This document shows positions 38,578 through 46,600 of a stretch of 64,000 nt of DNA, piece by piece. The notes under the pieces are model-generated. The model saw only the letters and a list, made by a program, of their open reading frames with translations, was not told where the DNA came from and made no database searches. The translations under genes and the position numbers were made by a program. Source of the stretch: Pseudidiomarina planktonica (GTDB lineage Bacteria > Pseudomonadota > Gammaproteobacteria > Enterobacterales > Alteromonadaceae); the NCBI RefSeq assembly GCF_900177775.1, contig NZ_FXWH01000001.1, positions 1,240,001 through 1,304,000 of the forward strand, read 5' to 3'. The stretch's first letter is position 1; the number at the start of each line of letters is the position of its first letter.

Positions 38578-39323
38578 CCAGCGCCATTTACTGGGGCATG
38601 GTTTGCCATCGCCGCTTTAAACCCAAAGAACACCGATTCAATTACGGTACCGTGCAATGGTGGTTAGCGTTGGATGAGCTGGAGCAAATCAGTGCCAGCA
38701 GCAGATTTTTTCGCATTGATAAATGGGCGCCGTTAACCTTCCGGCAGTCGGATTATCTGCCTGGTGAAAGTGGCACTATTACCGAAAAAGTTTTAACGAA
38801 AATGACTGAGCTTGCTGGTAAGCCCATGCAAGGGCGGGTGTTTATGCTTGGTCAACTGCGCACCTTCGGGCTGTTTTTCAGTCCCATTAATTGCTTTTTT
38901 CTGCAACAGGAAGGTGCCGCCGATGGCCAGTATTCGCATATGCTGGCGGAAGTCAGCAATACTCCCTGGCTGGAAAAACACTACTACCTGCTTGATTTAG
39001 CCGAAACCAAATCGGCCCCATTAAGTCATGCCAAAGCCTTTCACGTGTCGCCGTTCAATCCTATGGAAATGCAGTACAAATGGCGATTAAAGCCGCCGCG
39101 TGCCGGCCAGCAGCGTGCCATGGTGCATTTGGAAGCCTGGCAACAGCAGCGTCATTTTGATGCGACCTTAACTTTACAGCGCCACGAAATGAACCCTAGT
39201 GGCATTCGGCGCGTATTGTACAAATATCCAATCATGACGCTTAGTATTCTTTGGGGAATTTACTGGCAAGCGTTGCGATTATTCTTAAAACGGGTGCCCA
39301 TTTACGGTCATCCTAACAGCTAA
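38571..39323 (+). CDS. DUF1365 protein
   Basis: About 250 residues. The start [21 protein letters not shown] and the middle [13 protein letters not shown] and [12 protein letters not shown] match the DUF1365 family. The role is unknown, but the gene is almost always between an FAD oxidoreductase and a CFA-type methyltransferase. It overlaps the FAD gene by seven bases if it starts at ATG 38571 (GTG at 38565 is also in frame). Confidence 0.9.
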   Translation: MLASAIYWGMVCHRRFKPKEHRFNYGTVQWWLALDELEQISASSRFFRIDKWAPLTFRQSDYLPGESGTITEKVLTKMTELAGKPMQGRVFMLGQLRTFGLFFSPINCFFLQQEGAADGQYSHMLAEVSNTPWLEKHYYLLDLAETKSAPLSHAKAFHVSPFNPMEMQYKWRLKPPRAGQQRAMVHLEAWQQQRHFDATLTLQRHEMNPSGIRRVLYKYPIMTLSILWGIYWQALRLFLKRVPIYGHPNS

Positions 39324-39350
39324 ATCTGATTGCAAAGAGGAAACAACTGA

Positions 39351-40622
39351 ATGCCAAACGGTGAATCAGTGATGACAACAACAAATCAAATCAGTTGGGT
39401 AGATAAACAAGCACGTAGCTTAGTTTTACGATTACTCGGCCATCTTAGTTATGGCCGCATGGTATTTTTAGAAGAAGGTTCGCACGTCGCCACTTTTGGT
39501 CAGGCGGCTAAGGCCACTGATTTGCATGCCGAAGTGAATGTGCTGCATCCGTCGTTTTATCGCCGCATGTTGCTGGGTGGCAGCATTGCCTCGGGCGAGC
39601 TGTATATCGACAACAGCTGGGAGACTCCAGATTTAACCGCAGTAATTCAAGTGTTTGCGCGTAACTTGCCAGCACTGGATGCGTTTGAAGCCAAGTTCAC
39701 CTGGCTAACTTTGCCGTTTCAAAAGATTCAACACTGGCGTCGCAGCAACACCAAAGTGCAGGCGAAAGAGAATATTTCAGCCCATTACGACCTGGGTAAT
39801 ACTTTGTACCGCGAGTTCTTAGATTCGCACATGCAGTATTCCAGTGCGGTGTATCCAAGCCCAGAGGCTACGCTTGAAGAAGCTCAGGAACATAAGCTAA
39901 AGCGCCTGTGTGACGCTTTAGAGTTACAACCTAGTGATCACTTGGTGGAAATTGGCACCGGGTGGGGCGGTTTAGCGGTTTATGCAGCCCAAAATTACGG
40001 CTGCAAAGTAACTACCACCACTATTTCTAGTGAGCAGCACAAGTACGCCACCGAATTAGTGAATAAGCTTGGGTTGCAGGATCAGGTAACCCTGTTAAAA
40101 GAAGATTATCGCGACTTGCAGGGGCAATACGACAAACTGGTGTCGGTGGAAATGATTGAAGCCGTAGGTGAACGTTACCTGCCGGTGTTTTTCCATACCT
40201 GCAGCCGGCTATTAAAGCCGACTGGTAAAATGGCGCTGCAAGCTATTACTATTGCCGACCAGCGTATGAAGAGCTACGCCAATTCGGTCGATTTTATTCA
40301 GAAACATATTTTCCCGGGGGGCTTCCTGCCGTCAGTGCAGCTGATGAGCACCCTTATTGCTGAGCAAACTGACATGGTAGTGCGGCAACTAGGCGATATC
40401 GGCCTTGATTATGCCCAAACCTTAAAAGACTGGCGTGACCGCTTTAACGCAAAAACTGAGGTGCTAGCACCGCTTGGCTACGACGATAGATTCTCGCGCT
40501 TATGGAATTTTTATCTAAGCTATTGTGAAGGTGGTTTCCGTGAACGCACCATTTCGGCCGTGCAATTTGTTGCAACTAAGCCGGGCTGTCGCGCGTTCCA
40601 ACACAGTGGATCTTTATGTTAG
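39351..40622 (+). CDS. cfa: Cyclopropane-fatty-acyl-phospholipid synthase family protein
   Basis: 423 residues. An N-terminal lipid-binding domain is followed by the S-adenosylmethionine methyltransferase fold: NISAHYDLGNTLYREFLD, MQYSSA, VEIGTGWGGLAVYAA and VSVEMIEAVGERYLP. It would add a methylene or methyl group to unsaturated acyl chains in membrane phospholipids. cfaA is a classical target of the singlet-oxygen sigma factor. AGAGGA precedes the ATG at 39351; 39372 is an alternative start. A simple CFA synthase and a methylating relative cannot be told apart here. Confidence 0.93.
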   Translation: MPNGESVMTTTNQISWVDKQARSLVLRLLGHLSYGRMVFLEEGSHVATFGQAAKATDLHAEVNVLHPSFYRRMLLGGSIASGELYIDNSWETPDLTAVIQVFARNLPALDAFEAKFTWLTLPFQKIQHWRRSNTKVQAKENISAHYDLGNTLYREFLDSHMQYSSAVYPSPEATLEEAQEHKLKRLCDALELQPSDHLVEIGTGWGGLAVYAAQNYGCKVTTTTISSEQHKYATELVNKLGLQDQVTLLKEDYRDLQGQYDKLVSVEMIEAVGERYLPVFFHTCSRLLKPTGKMALQAITIADQRMKSYANSVDFIQKHIFPGGFLPSVQLMSTLIAEQTDMVVRQLGDIGLDYAQTLKDWRDRFNAKTEVLAPLGYDDRFSRLWNFYLSYCEGGFRERTISAVQFVATKPGCRAFQHSGSLC

Positions 40623-41113
40623 AACAAGCGAAACGCGTTGCCGGATTTCTACTGTTCGACCTGGTGTGGCTGAGTGCCGTAGCAGGTAGAGCAGAGTGGG
40701 TGTGGGCAACCATTGCCCTGGTACTGGCGCAGCTGGCGGTAACTGCCTATAGCGGTCGCCTGCAATGGGTGCTGTATTTGCAACTCGTGTTTGTTGGCTT
40801 GTTGCTGGAATTAGCGGTAGGCATGAGCGGACTTATTGCTTTTGATGGCGGCTTATTACCGCCGTGGCTGATACTGCTCTGGTTAGGGTATGTTGCCATG
40901 GCCATGACCGCACTGGACTGGCTAAAAAATCGATTCTGGCTGGCGGTAGCCCTGGGCGTTATTTTTGGGCCTATGACTTATTATTTTGGCGCCAAACTGG
41001 GTGCCGCCACGGTGCCGGGTCCGGAACCAGCTATGCTTATTGCCTACGCAATAGGTTGGGGTGCTTACATGGCGCTGTTTGTTAAATTGATGCGGCGGAG
41101 GTTTGTGATATGA
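40616..41113 (+). CDS. DUF2878 membrane protein
   Basis: 165 residues with about five to six membrane helices. The end of the protein (GPMTYYFGAKLGA..VP, IGWGAYMALFVKLM) is characteristic of DUF2878. The function is unknown. It overlaps the CFA gene by seven bases and the next gene by four, so it is translationally coupled on both sides. The constant association with CFA suggests a role in membrane lipid handling. Confidence 0.85.
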   Translation: MLEQAKRVAGFLLFDLVWLSAVAGRAEWVWATIALVLAQLAVTAYSGRLQWVLYLQLVFVGLLLELAVGMSGLIAFDGGLLPPWLILLWLGYVAMAMTALDWLKNRFWLAVALGVIFGPMTYYFGAKLGAATVPGPEPAMLIAYAIGWGAYMALFVKLMRRRFVI

Positions 41114-41643
41114 AAAGCACGTTCGCAAGACTAAGTGTGTTAGCGCTACCAATGCTGCTGCTAACACCTAATATAGCGGCAGCCAGCAGCTGCGCAGCTG
41201 ACCAGCTTGAGCCACTGAAGCTGGTGGGAGAAACTCGGTTAAGCGTGATGTTCTGGGACGTGTACGATGCCCGGTTGTACACCAATACCGGTGAGTATAA
41301 AGATGCTGACCAACGCGCGCTGCGATTAGACTACCTACGCGACATTGACGCTGAGGATTTGGTCGAAACCACTCAGGAAGAATGGGAACGCCTGGATTAC
41401 GCAATTGATGACGAAGCCAAAGGCTGGCTGAACACCTTAACCGACATTTGGCCGAACGTGAGCGAAGGCGACTGCATTACGTTGGTAGAAACTAGCGAGG
41501 GTTACGCTGAATTCTACGGCAATGACGGTAAGTTGGGGCAAATTGAGAACAAAGAGTTTACCCAGAAGTTTTTGGATATCTGGCTGTCTGAAAATAGCCG
41601 GTTTGAAGACGAGCGCGATGAATTAACCGGAGTAAATCAATGA
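41110..41643 (+). CDS. Secreted chalcone-isomerase-like protein
   Basis: 177 residues. A signal peptide (1-25, ending IAAA) is followed by LKLVGETRLSVMFWDVYDARLYT, the chalcone-isomerase-like (CHI/FAP) fold signature, and a FLDIWLSENSRF C-terminal helix. Related eukaryotic FAP proteins bind fatty acids, so lipid binding in the periplasm is a fair guess. Enzymatic flavonoid chemistry is not implied. Start and stop both overlap neighbours by four bases. Confidence 0.87.
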   Translation: MKSTFARLSVLALPMLLLTPNIAAASSCAADQLEPLKLVGETRLSVMFWDVYDARLYTNTGEYKDADQRALRLDYLRDIDAEDLVETTQEEWERLDYAIDDEAKGWLNTLTDIWPNVSEGDCITLVETSEGYAEFYGNDGKLGQIENKEFTQKFLDIWLSENSRFEDERDELTGVNQ

Positions 41644-42179
41644 AGCTTTTTCAATCATTAGCAGTAGCAATAAGTGCCCAGGTGGTGCTGGTTGGTTGCA
41701 GCGCCGGCATTGACGACTATCAGTCAGAAAAGCCGAAGCTACAACTGGAAACCTTTTTTGTGGGCGAACTGGTTGCTTACGGCACCATCGAAGATTTTAA
41801 AGGTAAAGTAATTCAGCGCTTTCGGGCTGACTTAAACGGTAGCTGGGAAGGCAACGAAGGCGTACTGGATGAGAAGTTTTATTACGCTGACGGTCGCGAA
41901 GAAACCCGCGTGTGGCGAATTACCAAAACCGGACCCAATACCTATGAAGGCCGCGCCGATGACGTAGAAGGTGTTGCTAAGGGAACTACCGCTGGTAATG
42001 CCCTAAATTGGGTATATAACCTGACTGTAGAGGTAGATGGCGAGCCGTTAACGGTAAAACTGGATGACTGGCTGTATCTGGTTGATGAGGACAATATGAT
42101 CAATCGTACGCAAATGTATAAGTATGGCTTGCCGGTAGGTGAAATAACCCTGTATATTGGGCGCCGCAACCAATACTAG
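41640..42179 (+). CDS. DUF3833 lipoprotein
   Basis: 179 residues. The signal ends in VVLVGCSAGI, a lipobox. The mature part has conserved DUF3833 stretches (FFVGELVAYGTIEDFKGKV, GSWEGNEGVLDE, KMDDWLYLVDE-like, GLPVGEITLYIGR). It looks like a lipocalin-type barrel and could carry a lipid at the envelope. It is the last gene of the stress operon and overlaps the chalcone-isomerase-like gene by four bases. Function unknown. Confidence 0.87.
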   Translation: MKLFQSLAVAISAQVVLVGCSAGIDDYQSEKPKLQLETFFVGELVAYGTIEDFKGKVIQRFRADLNGSWEGNEGVLDEKFYYADGREETRVWRITKTGPNTYEGRADDVEGVAKGTTAGNALNWVYNLTVEVDGEPLTVKLDDWLYLVDEDNMINRTQMYKYGLPVGEITLYIGRRNQY

Positions 42180-42267
42180 TACTGGCTTTAAGGAGCTTCG
42201 TAAGGCTATCAAGTTTTACGAAGCCATGCCGATAAAAGTACACAGGTCTTAACCGGAACTTACAGCC

Positions 42268-42519
42268 ATGAGTGGTCCTACATTTACGTACAATAACCCT
42301 CGTTTACAAGGGCAGACTATATTTGTGAAGCGCGGCAAGCATCAGGGCAAGTTAGGCCTGGTGATAAAAGTGCTGGAAGATGACAAGTATATTGTGTCGC
42401 AGGGAGATTTTGCGGTAGAAAAAGTGATGTTTGATCGTTCAGAGTTTCTGGTGCACCGATACAGAAAAATAAAAGTGCCAATTGATAAAGCCGTTGGCAA
42501 ACATCCGGATATGGTTTAA
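42268..42519 (+). CDS. Small KOW-like basic protein
   Basis: 83 residues. The middle, TIFVKRGKHQGKLGLVIKVLEDDKYIV, has the beta-turn pattern of a KOW motif (G-K-x-x-G), as in ribosomal L24/NusG-type RNA- or polymerase-binding modules. Nothing else is recognisable. It may bind RNA or DNA. Its stop codon lies in the loop of its own terminator. Confidence 0.65.
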   Translation: MSGPTFTYNNPRLQGQTIFVKRGKHQGKLGLVIKVLEDDKYIVSQGDFAVEKVMFDRSEFLVHRYRKIKVPIDKAVGKHPDMV

Positions 42520-42539
42520 CGCATATCCGGATTTTTTTT
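42503..42539 (+). terminator. Terminator overlapping the KOW-like gene's stop
   Basis: An 11-bp stem ATCCGGATATG / CATATCCGGAT followed by eight T. The TAA stop of the gene lies in the 8-base loop. Confidence 0.88.
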
Positions 42540-42571
42540 GCTTATATTTTAACTATTTTAACTACGTGGCT

Positions 42572-43018
42572 TTAAACGCCGCGCGGTAAACGTGATTTTG
42601 ACGGGCTTTGTTCCAGCCGTTCACGCCATAATTCTTTCGCGGTTAAGCCACTGCCGCTGCCTGAAGATTTTGCTTTCGCTTTGGCGGCAGGCTTTTTCGC
42701 TGCAGCTTTCTTAGCGGGTGCTTTCTTCGCAGGAGCTTTTTTCTCAGCTTTCGCTGTGCTCTTGGTAGACTTAGTAGCGGTTTTGGCTGCGCTTTTCTTC
42801 GGCGCTGCTGCTTTGGTTTCTTTACCCGAGCTCTTACTCGCAGATTTCCCTTTCGACAAAGCTTTAGCGTCGTCAACTAGTTGTGCAAGTCGAACGTTTT
42901 TGCCACCATCAACTGAATACCAGCCGTTGCTGCTTTCAATTTTTGGCTTTTTGCCATGTGCTTGTTGGTAAGCTTCGGTAAACTCAGCGAGTACCTTCTC
43001 TTTATCAAGTGAGCTCAT
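42572..43018 (-). CDS. Histone H1-like Lys/Ala-rich protein
   Basis: 148 residues. Residues 1-50 form a small folded domain (EFTEAYQQAHGKKPKIESSNGWYSV). Residues 55-125 are almost only Lys, Ala, Pro and Ser in AKKAPAKKA-like repeats, the composition of eukaryotic histone H1 tails and of bacterial AlgP/HctB-like proteins. A short C-terminal LTAKELWRERLE segment follows. It is likely a DNA-compacting or nucleic-acid-binding protein. The repeat copy number may vary between strains. Confidence 0.75.
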   Translation of the reverse strand: MSSLDKEKVLAEFTEAYQQAHGKKPKIESSNGWYSVDGGKNVRLAQLVDDAKALSKGKSASKSSGKETKAAAPKKSAAKTATKSTKSTAKAEKKAPAKKAPAKKAAAKKPAAKAKAKSSGSGSGLTAKELWRERLEQSPSKSRLPRGV

Positions 43019-43149
43019 GCATGGTTTCCTATGCTGTTAAAATTTAAGTTGAATGAAATTACACACTTTTTATACCGTTTTTTTCGATTGCTGTCTAATT
43101 TCCGTTAAAATAGCGGGTATTAACGCTATCAATCAGGGTCGAGGTGACC

Positions 43150-43908
43150 ATGCAAAGAGAACAGTTAACCCGTATTTTAGATGAACTAATGCAGCCAGAA
43201 ACGATGACTGATTACTGCCCCAATGGTTTGCAAGTAGAAGGGCGATCACAAATCACGAAAATTGTGAGCGGCGTTACCGCCAGCCAAGCCTTTGTTAACG
43301 CTGCTATTGCTGCAAAAGCTGATGCGGTGCTGGTTCATCATGGGTATTTCTGGAAAGGCGAGAACGCCGCTATTACCGGCATGAAGAAACAGCGTATTGC
43401 GGCGCTACTGGCAGCGGACATAAATGTTTACGCTTATCATTTGCCGCTTGATGTTCATCCAACGCTGGGTAATAACGCACAGCTAGCTGAATTAATGAAT
43501 TGGCAGGTTGATGGTGCCCTGGCTGAGGTTAGCCCGCACGGGGTCGTTATGCATGGGCGGTTAGCCGAACCCGTAACTGGCGAAGTGTTAGCGGAACAAC
43601 TGGGCGAGCAGTTACAGCGTCCGGTAACTTGTGCGGTGCATCATACCCACCGACCTGTTCAAACACTGGCCTGGTGCACAGGCGGTGGTCAGGGCTTCAT
43701 TGATAACGCAGCTGCTGCCGGGATTGACTGCTTTATTACCGGCGAAGTATCGGAGCAGACTATTCATAGCGCCCGCGAGCAGGGCATCGACTTTATTGCG
43801 GCTGGGCATCACGCTACCGAACGCTACGGGGTGCAGGCGCTGGGTAATTATCTGGCTGCTGAACACGGGTTAGTGCATGAGTTTATAGAGATTGATAACC
43901 CCGCATGA
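43150..43908 (+). CDS. ybgI: Nif3/YbgI family dinuclear metal-centre protein
   Basis: 252 residues from the ATG at 43150, which has GAGG five bases upstream. Motifs match E. coli YbgI throughout: YCPNGLQVEG, VTASQAFV, VLVHHGYFWKGE (metal His pair), LPLDVHP-LGNN, WCTGGGQGFID and ITGEVSEQTIHSAREQ with AAGHHATER. It forms hexamers with a two-metal site; a GTP cyclohydrolase or DNA-damage role has been proposed. It overlaps cmoM by four bases. Confidence 0.95.
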   Translation: MQREQLTRILDELMQPETMTDYCPNGLQVEGRSQITKIVSGVTASQAFVNAAIAAKADAVLVHHGYFWKGENAAITGMKKQRIAALLAADINVYAYHLPLDVHPTLGNNAQLAELMNWQVDGALAEVSPHGVVMHGRLAEPVTGEVLAEQLGEQLQRPVTCAVHHTHRPVQTLAWCTGGGQGFIDNAAAAGIDCFITGEVSEQTIHSAREQGIDFIAAGHHATERYGVQALGNYLAAEHGLVHEFIEIDNPA

Positions 43909-44681
43909 AGAAACCGACAGATACGAGCTTTGCCGGCATTACCGACAAGTTTGCCCGGAATATTTACGCTACCTCGAAAGGCCGCTTACGGCTGGCTGTT
44001 TTGGCCCGGGACCTTGCTCCTTTGCTGGAAAAAGCTGCTGCCAAACCCATGCGGGTGTTGGATATTGGTGCTGGCCTGGGTCAGGTTAATATTTGGTTTG
44101 CAGAGCAGGGCTGTCAGGTTACCCATACTGATATAGCAGCTGAAATGGTTCAGGGGGCGCAGGCAGTTCATGCTGACGCAGGGCTGGGCGAGAACTACCG
44201 TTATATTTGCGCTGAGCTACAGGAATTACCCAATCAACTAGCGGGCGAAACCTTTGACCTGGTGATTTGTCATGCGGTGCTGGAATGGCTGCACGACCCG
44301 GCTGCCGCCATCGCGGTGCTGAAGCAATTTATGGCGCCTGAAGCGGTGCTAAGCCTGATGTTTTACAATCGCGATGCCAAGCTATTCGCCAACACTATTT
44401 ATGGCAACTTTGACTATGTTCAAAGCGAGTTGCAGGTGAAAAAGCGCGTACGTTTGAGCCCTCAGCAGCCCATTGCACCAGCAGATGTCACACAGTGGCT
44501 GGCGGACAATCAGTTACAGATTATTGAGAAAACCGGGGTGCGTTGTTTCCACGACTACTTGCGCGAACCGAAACAGCATCAGGATGCTGCCGAGCTACTT
44601 GAACTTGAACTGAAGTACAGCCGTCAGGCGCCTTTTCAGGCATTAGGCCGCTATCAACATTGGTTGATAAAGCGGCCATGA
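43905..44681 (+). CDS. cmoM: tRNA 5-carboxymethoxyuridine methyltransferase
   Basis: 258 residues aligned in mind with E. coli CmoM (SmtA): KFARNIYATSKGRLRLAVL, VLDIGAGLGQ (SAM motif), HAVLEWLHDP, LSLMFYNRDA, GNFDYVQ and KTGVRCFHDYLRE. It methylates cmo5U34 of tRNAs to mcmo5U using S-adenosylmethionine. It starts inside the stop codon of ybgI, and the lipid kinase gene starts inside its own stop (ATGA). Confidence 0.92.
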   Translation: MKKPTDTSFAGITDKFARNIYATSKGRLRLAVLARDLAPLLEKAAAKPMRVLDIGAGLGQVNIWFAEQGCQVTHTDIAAEMVQGAQAVHADAGLGENYRYICAELQELPNQLAGETFDLVICHAVLEWLHDPAAAIAVLKQFMAPEAVLSLMFYNRDAKLFANTIYGNFDYVQSELQVKKRVRLSPQQPIAPADVTQWLADNQLQIIEKTGVRCFHDYLREPKQHQDAAELLELELKYSRQAPFQALGRYQHWLIKRP

Positions 44682-45610
44682 AACCAGTGCTATTTGTAAT
44701 TCAGGGTGTTGCGGCACAAACTGGTAGCGCTATTAGTGCTTATCAGGACTGGTGCCAACAACAGGGCAACGCGCCGGTGGTTCTGTTTCACACTACGCCT
44801 GACCGCGTGCGGGATGCCAAACGCCTGCAACTGGTACTGCAAAATGAATTCACTGAATTAGCGCCGGATACGTCCTTGTCTGTGTTTGTATTTGGTGGTG
44901 ATGGCACGGTGAATTTTGCGGTGCAGCAACTGGTTGCCAGAGAACTGCCGGTTGAACTGATTCTGGTGCCGCTTGGTACCGGTAACGACTGCGCACGGCG
45001 CTATGAGATTGATAACTGGCAATGGTTATTACAACAACCTGATGTAACTACCGAAAAGTTGCGAGTAGGTCGGGTAAACGATCAGGTATTTGTGAATAGC
45101 GCCGGGCTTGCGCTTTCTGCTGATCTGGTTAAAGCGCAGTCGCCCCGGGAAAAACAGCGCTATGGCAAATTCAGTTATGTGATGGCGGCATTGCGTTGGC
45201 TACTAAAGCCACGTGCCATAGCGCTTGGAGTGAATCAGCAAGCACCGAAATCGGTACTACTATTTAGTGTGGGTGTGGGCGCTTATTGCGGCGGTGGGAT
45301 TCGTTTGCATCCGTATTGCGAGCAACCGCTGCCGTTAGCGCAAGGGCTCAGCGTGGTGTGTGTTACTCAGGTACCGCGTTGGAAGCATATTGGTTACTTG
45401 GTGGCAGTGCTGCGGGGTAAACATAAGCAGCTCAGTGCCGTGACTATGTACTCGGCCAGTAGCCTGACACTACAACCGGCCCTAGGTGATACCGCCGAAG
45501 CTATTGAAGTGGATGGGGACGTACTCACTCAGCTGCCCGCGCAATTTAGCGTTGTGGAAACGCAGATTCAAATAGTGCGACCTGTTAGAATAAAGTCTGC
45601 GTCAGATTAA
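44678..45610 (+). CDS. Diacylglycerol/lipid kinase (YegS-like)
   Basis: About 310 residues. The kinase domain has VFGGDGTVNF (GGDGT) and LVPLGTGNDCARR; the C-terminal half is a beta sandwich with a SVGVGAYCGGG loop and ending in IEVDGDVL. It phosphorylates lipid diacylglycerol or a related lipid at the membrane. The ATG at 44678 overlaps the cmoM stop by four bases; the extended frame to 44660 is unlikely. Confidence 0.9.
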   Translation: MKPVLFVIQGVAAQTGSAISAYQDWCQQQGNAPVVLFHTTPDRVRDAKRLQLVLQNEFTELAPDTSLSVFVFGGDGTVNFAVQQLVARELPVELILVPLGTGNDCARRYEIDNWQWLLQQPDVTTEKLRVGRVNDQVFVNSAGLALSADLVKAQSPREKQRYGKFSYVMAALRWLLKPRAIALGVNQQAPKSVLLFSVGVGAYCGGGIRLHPYCEQPLPLAQGLSVVCVTQVPRWKHIGYLVAVLRGKHKQLSAVTMYSASSLTLQPALGDTAEAIEVDGDVLTQLPAQFSVVETQIQIVRPVRIKSASD

Positions 45611-45651
45611 TTTCAAACCAAAACAACGAACAAACAATAGGAGCAGTCACT

Positions 45652-46524
45652 GTGAGCTTGAAATGTGCATTTATAGGTCTTGGTGTGATGGGATTTCCTA
45701 TGGCCGGACACCTGCAATCCAATGGATTTAATACCACTGTGTATAACCGCACCACAGCGAAAGCCGACAGCTGGGTAAAAACCTATAAAGGCAATCAGGC
45801 AGACACTCCAAAAGCTGCCGCGGCAGATGCCGATGTTGTGCTGCTGTGTGTGGGTAACGATGACGACGTTCGCAGTGTGGTTTACGGCGACACCGGCATT
45901 TTGGCAAGTTTAAAGCCCGGCACTGTAGTGGTTGATCACACTACGGCTTCGGCCGAGCTTGCGCATGAGTTAGCCGAAGCTATTGGTAATCAGGGCGGTG
46001 AGTTTTTGGATGCACCAGTGTCTGGTGGCCAGGGTGGAGCTGAAAAGGGTGTGCTTACCGCTATGATTGGTGGCGAACAAAGTACGCTGGACACCGTGGA
46101 TAGCCTGCTTGCCTGCTACGCTAAAACGCGTCAGCTGATGGGGCCTGCTGGCAGTGGTCAGTTAGCCAAAATGGTAAACCAGATTTGTATTGCGAACGTG
46201 GTGCAGGGGGTGGCTGAAGGTTTGCAGCTTGCTCGTAAGGTTGGGCTTGATCCTGACAAGCTGGTTAATGCCATAGGCAAGGGCGCAGCAGGTTCCTGGC
46301 AGCTCGAGAATCGCTATAAAACCATGTGGCAGGACGAATACGACCATGGCTTTGCGGTAGACTGGATGCGCAAGGACTTAAGCATTGCGTTAGCTGAAGC
46401 TAACCGGCAGGGCATTAGCTTACCAGCCACGGCCTTAATCGATCAGTTCTATGCCGAAGTTCAGCAAATGGGTGGCTCACGCTGGGACACTTCCAGTTTA
46501 TTGGCTCGCTTTGAACGTAAATAG
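45652..46524 (+). CDS. Beta-hydroxyacid dehydrogenase family (HIBADH-like)
   Basis: 290 residues starting at GTG with AGGAG upstream. The NAD motif is FIGLGVMGFPMAGHL, the substrate loop is DAPVSGGQGGAEKG, and the catalytic Lys is in GQLAKMVNQ. This is the 3-hydroxyisobutyrate dehydrogenase/tartronate-semialdehyde reductase type. The exact substrate is not clear, and no catabolic genes are near it to decide. Confidence 0.92.
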   Translation: MSLKCAFIGLGVMGFPMAGHLQSNGFNTTVYNRTTAKADSWVKTYKGNQADTPKAAAADADVVLLCVGNDDDVRSVVYGDTGILASLKPGTVVVDHTTASAELAHELAEAIGNQGGEFLDAPVSGGQGGAEKGVLTAMIGGEQSTLDTVDSLLACYAKTRQLMGPAGSGQLAKMVNQICIANVVQGVAEGLQLARKVGLDPDKLVNAIGKGAAGSWQLENRYKTMWQDEYDHGFAVDWMRKDLSIALAEANRQGISLPATALIDQFYAEVQQMGGSRWDTSSLLARFERK

Positions 46525-46556
46525 ATTTACTTGCGACGACTTATAAACAAGCATAA

Positions 46557-46582
46557 AAAAAGCCGGCAATAGCCGGCTTTTT
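46557..46582. terminator. Bidirectional terminator between dehydrogenase and DUF1329 genes
   Basis: Stem AAAAAGCCGGC / GCCGGCTTTTT with a 4-base loop (AATA), flanked by A and T runs. It ends both convergent genes. Confidence 0.92.
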
Positions 46583-46600
46583 AGTGTGTGTGGTTCGCTG

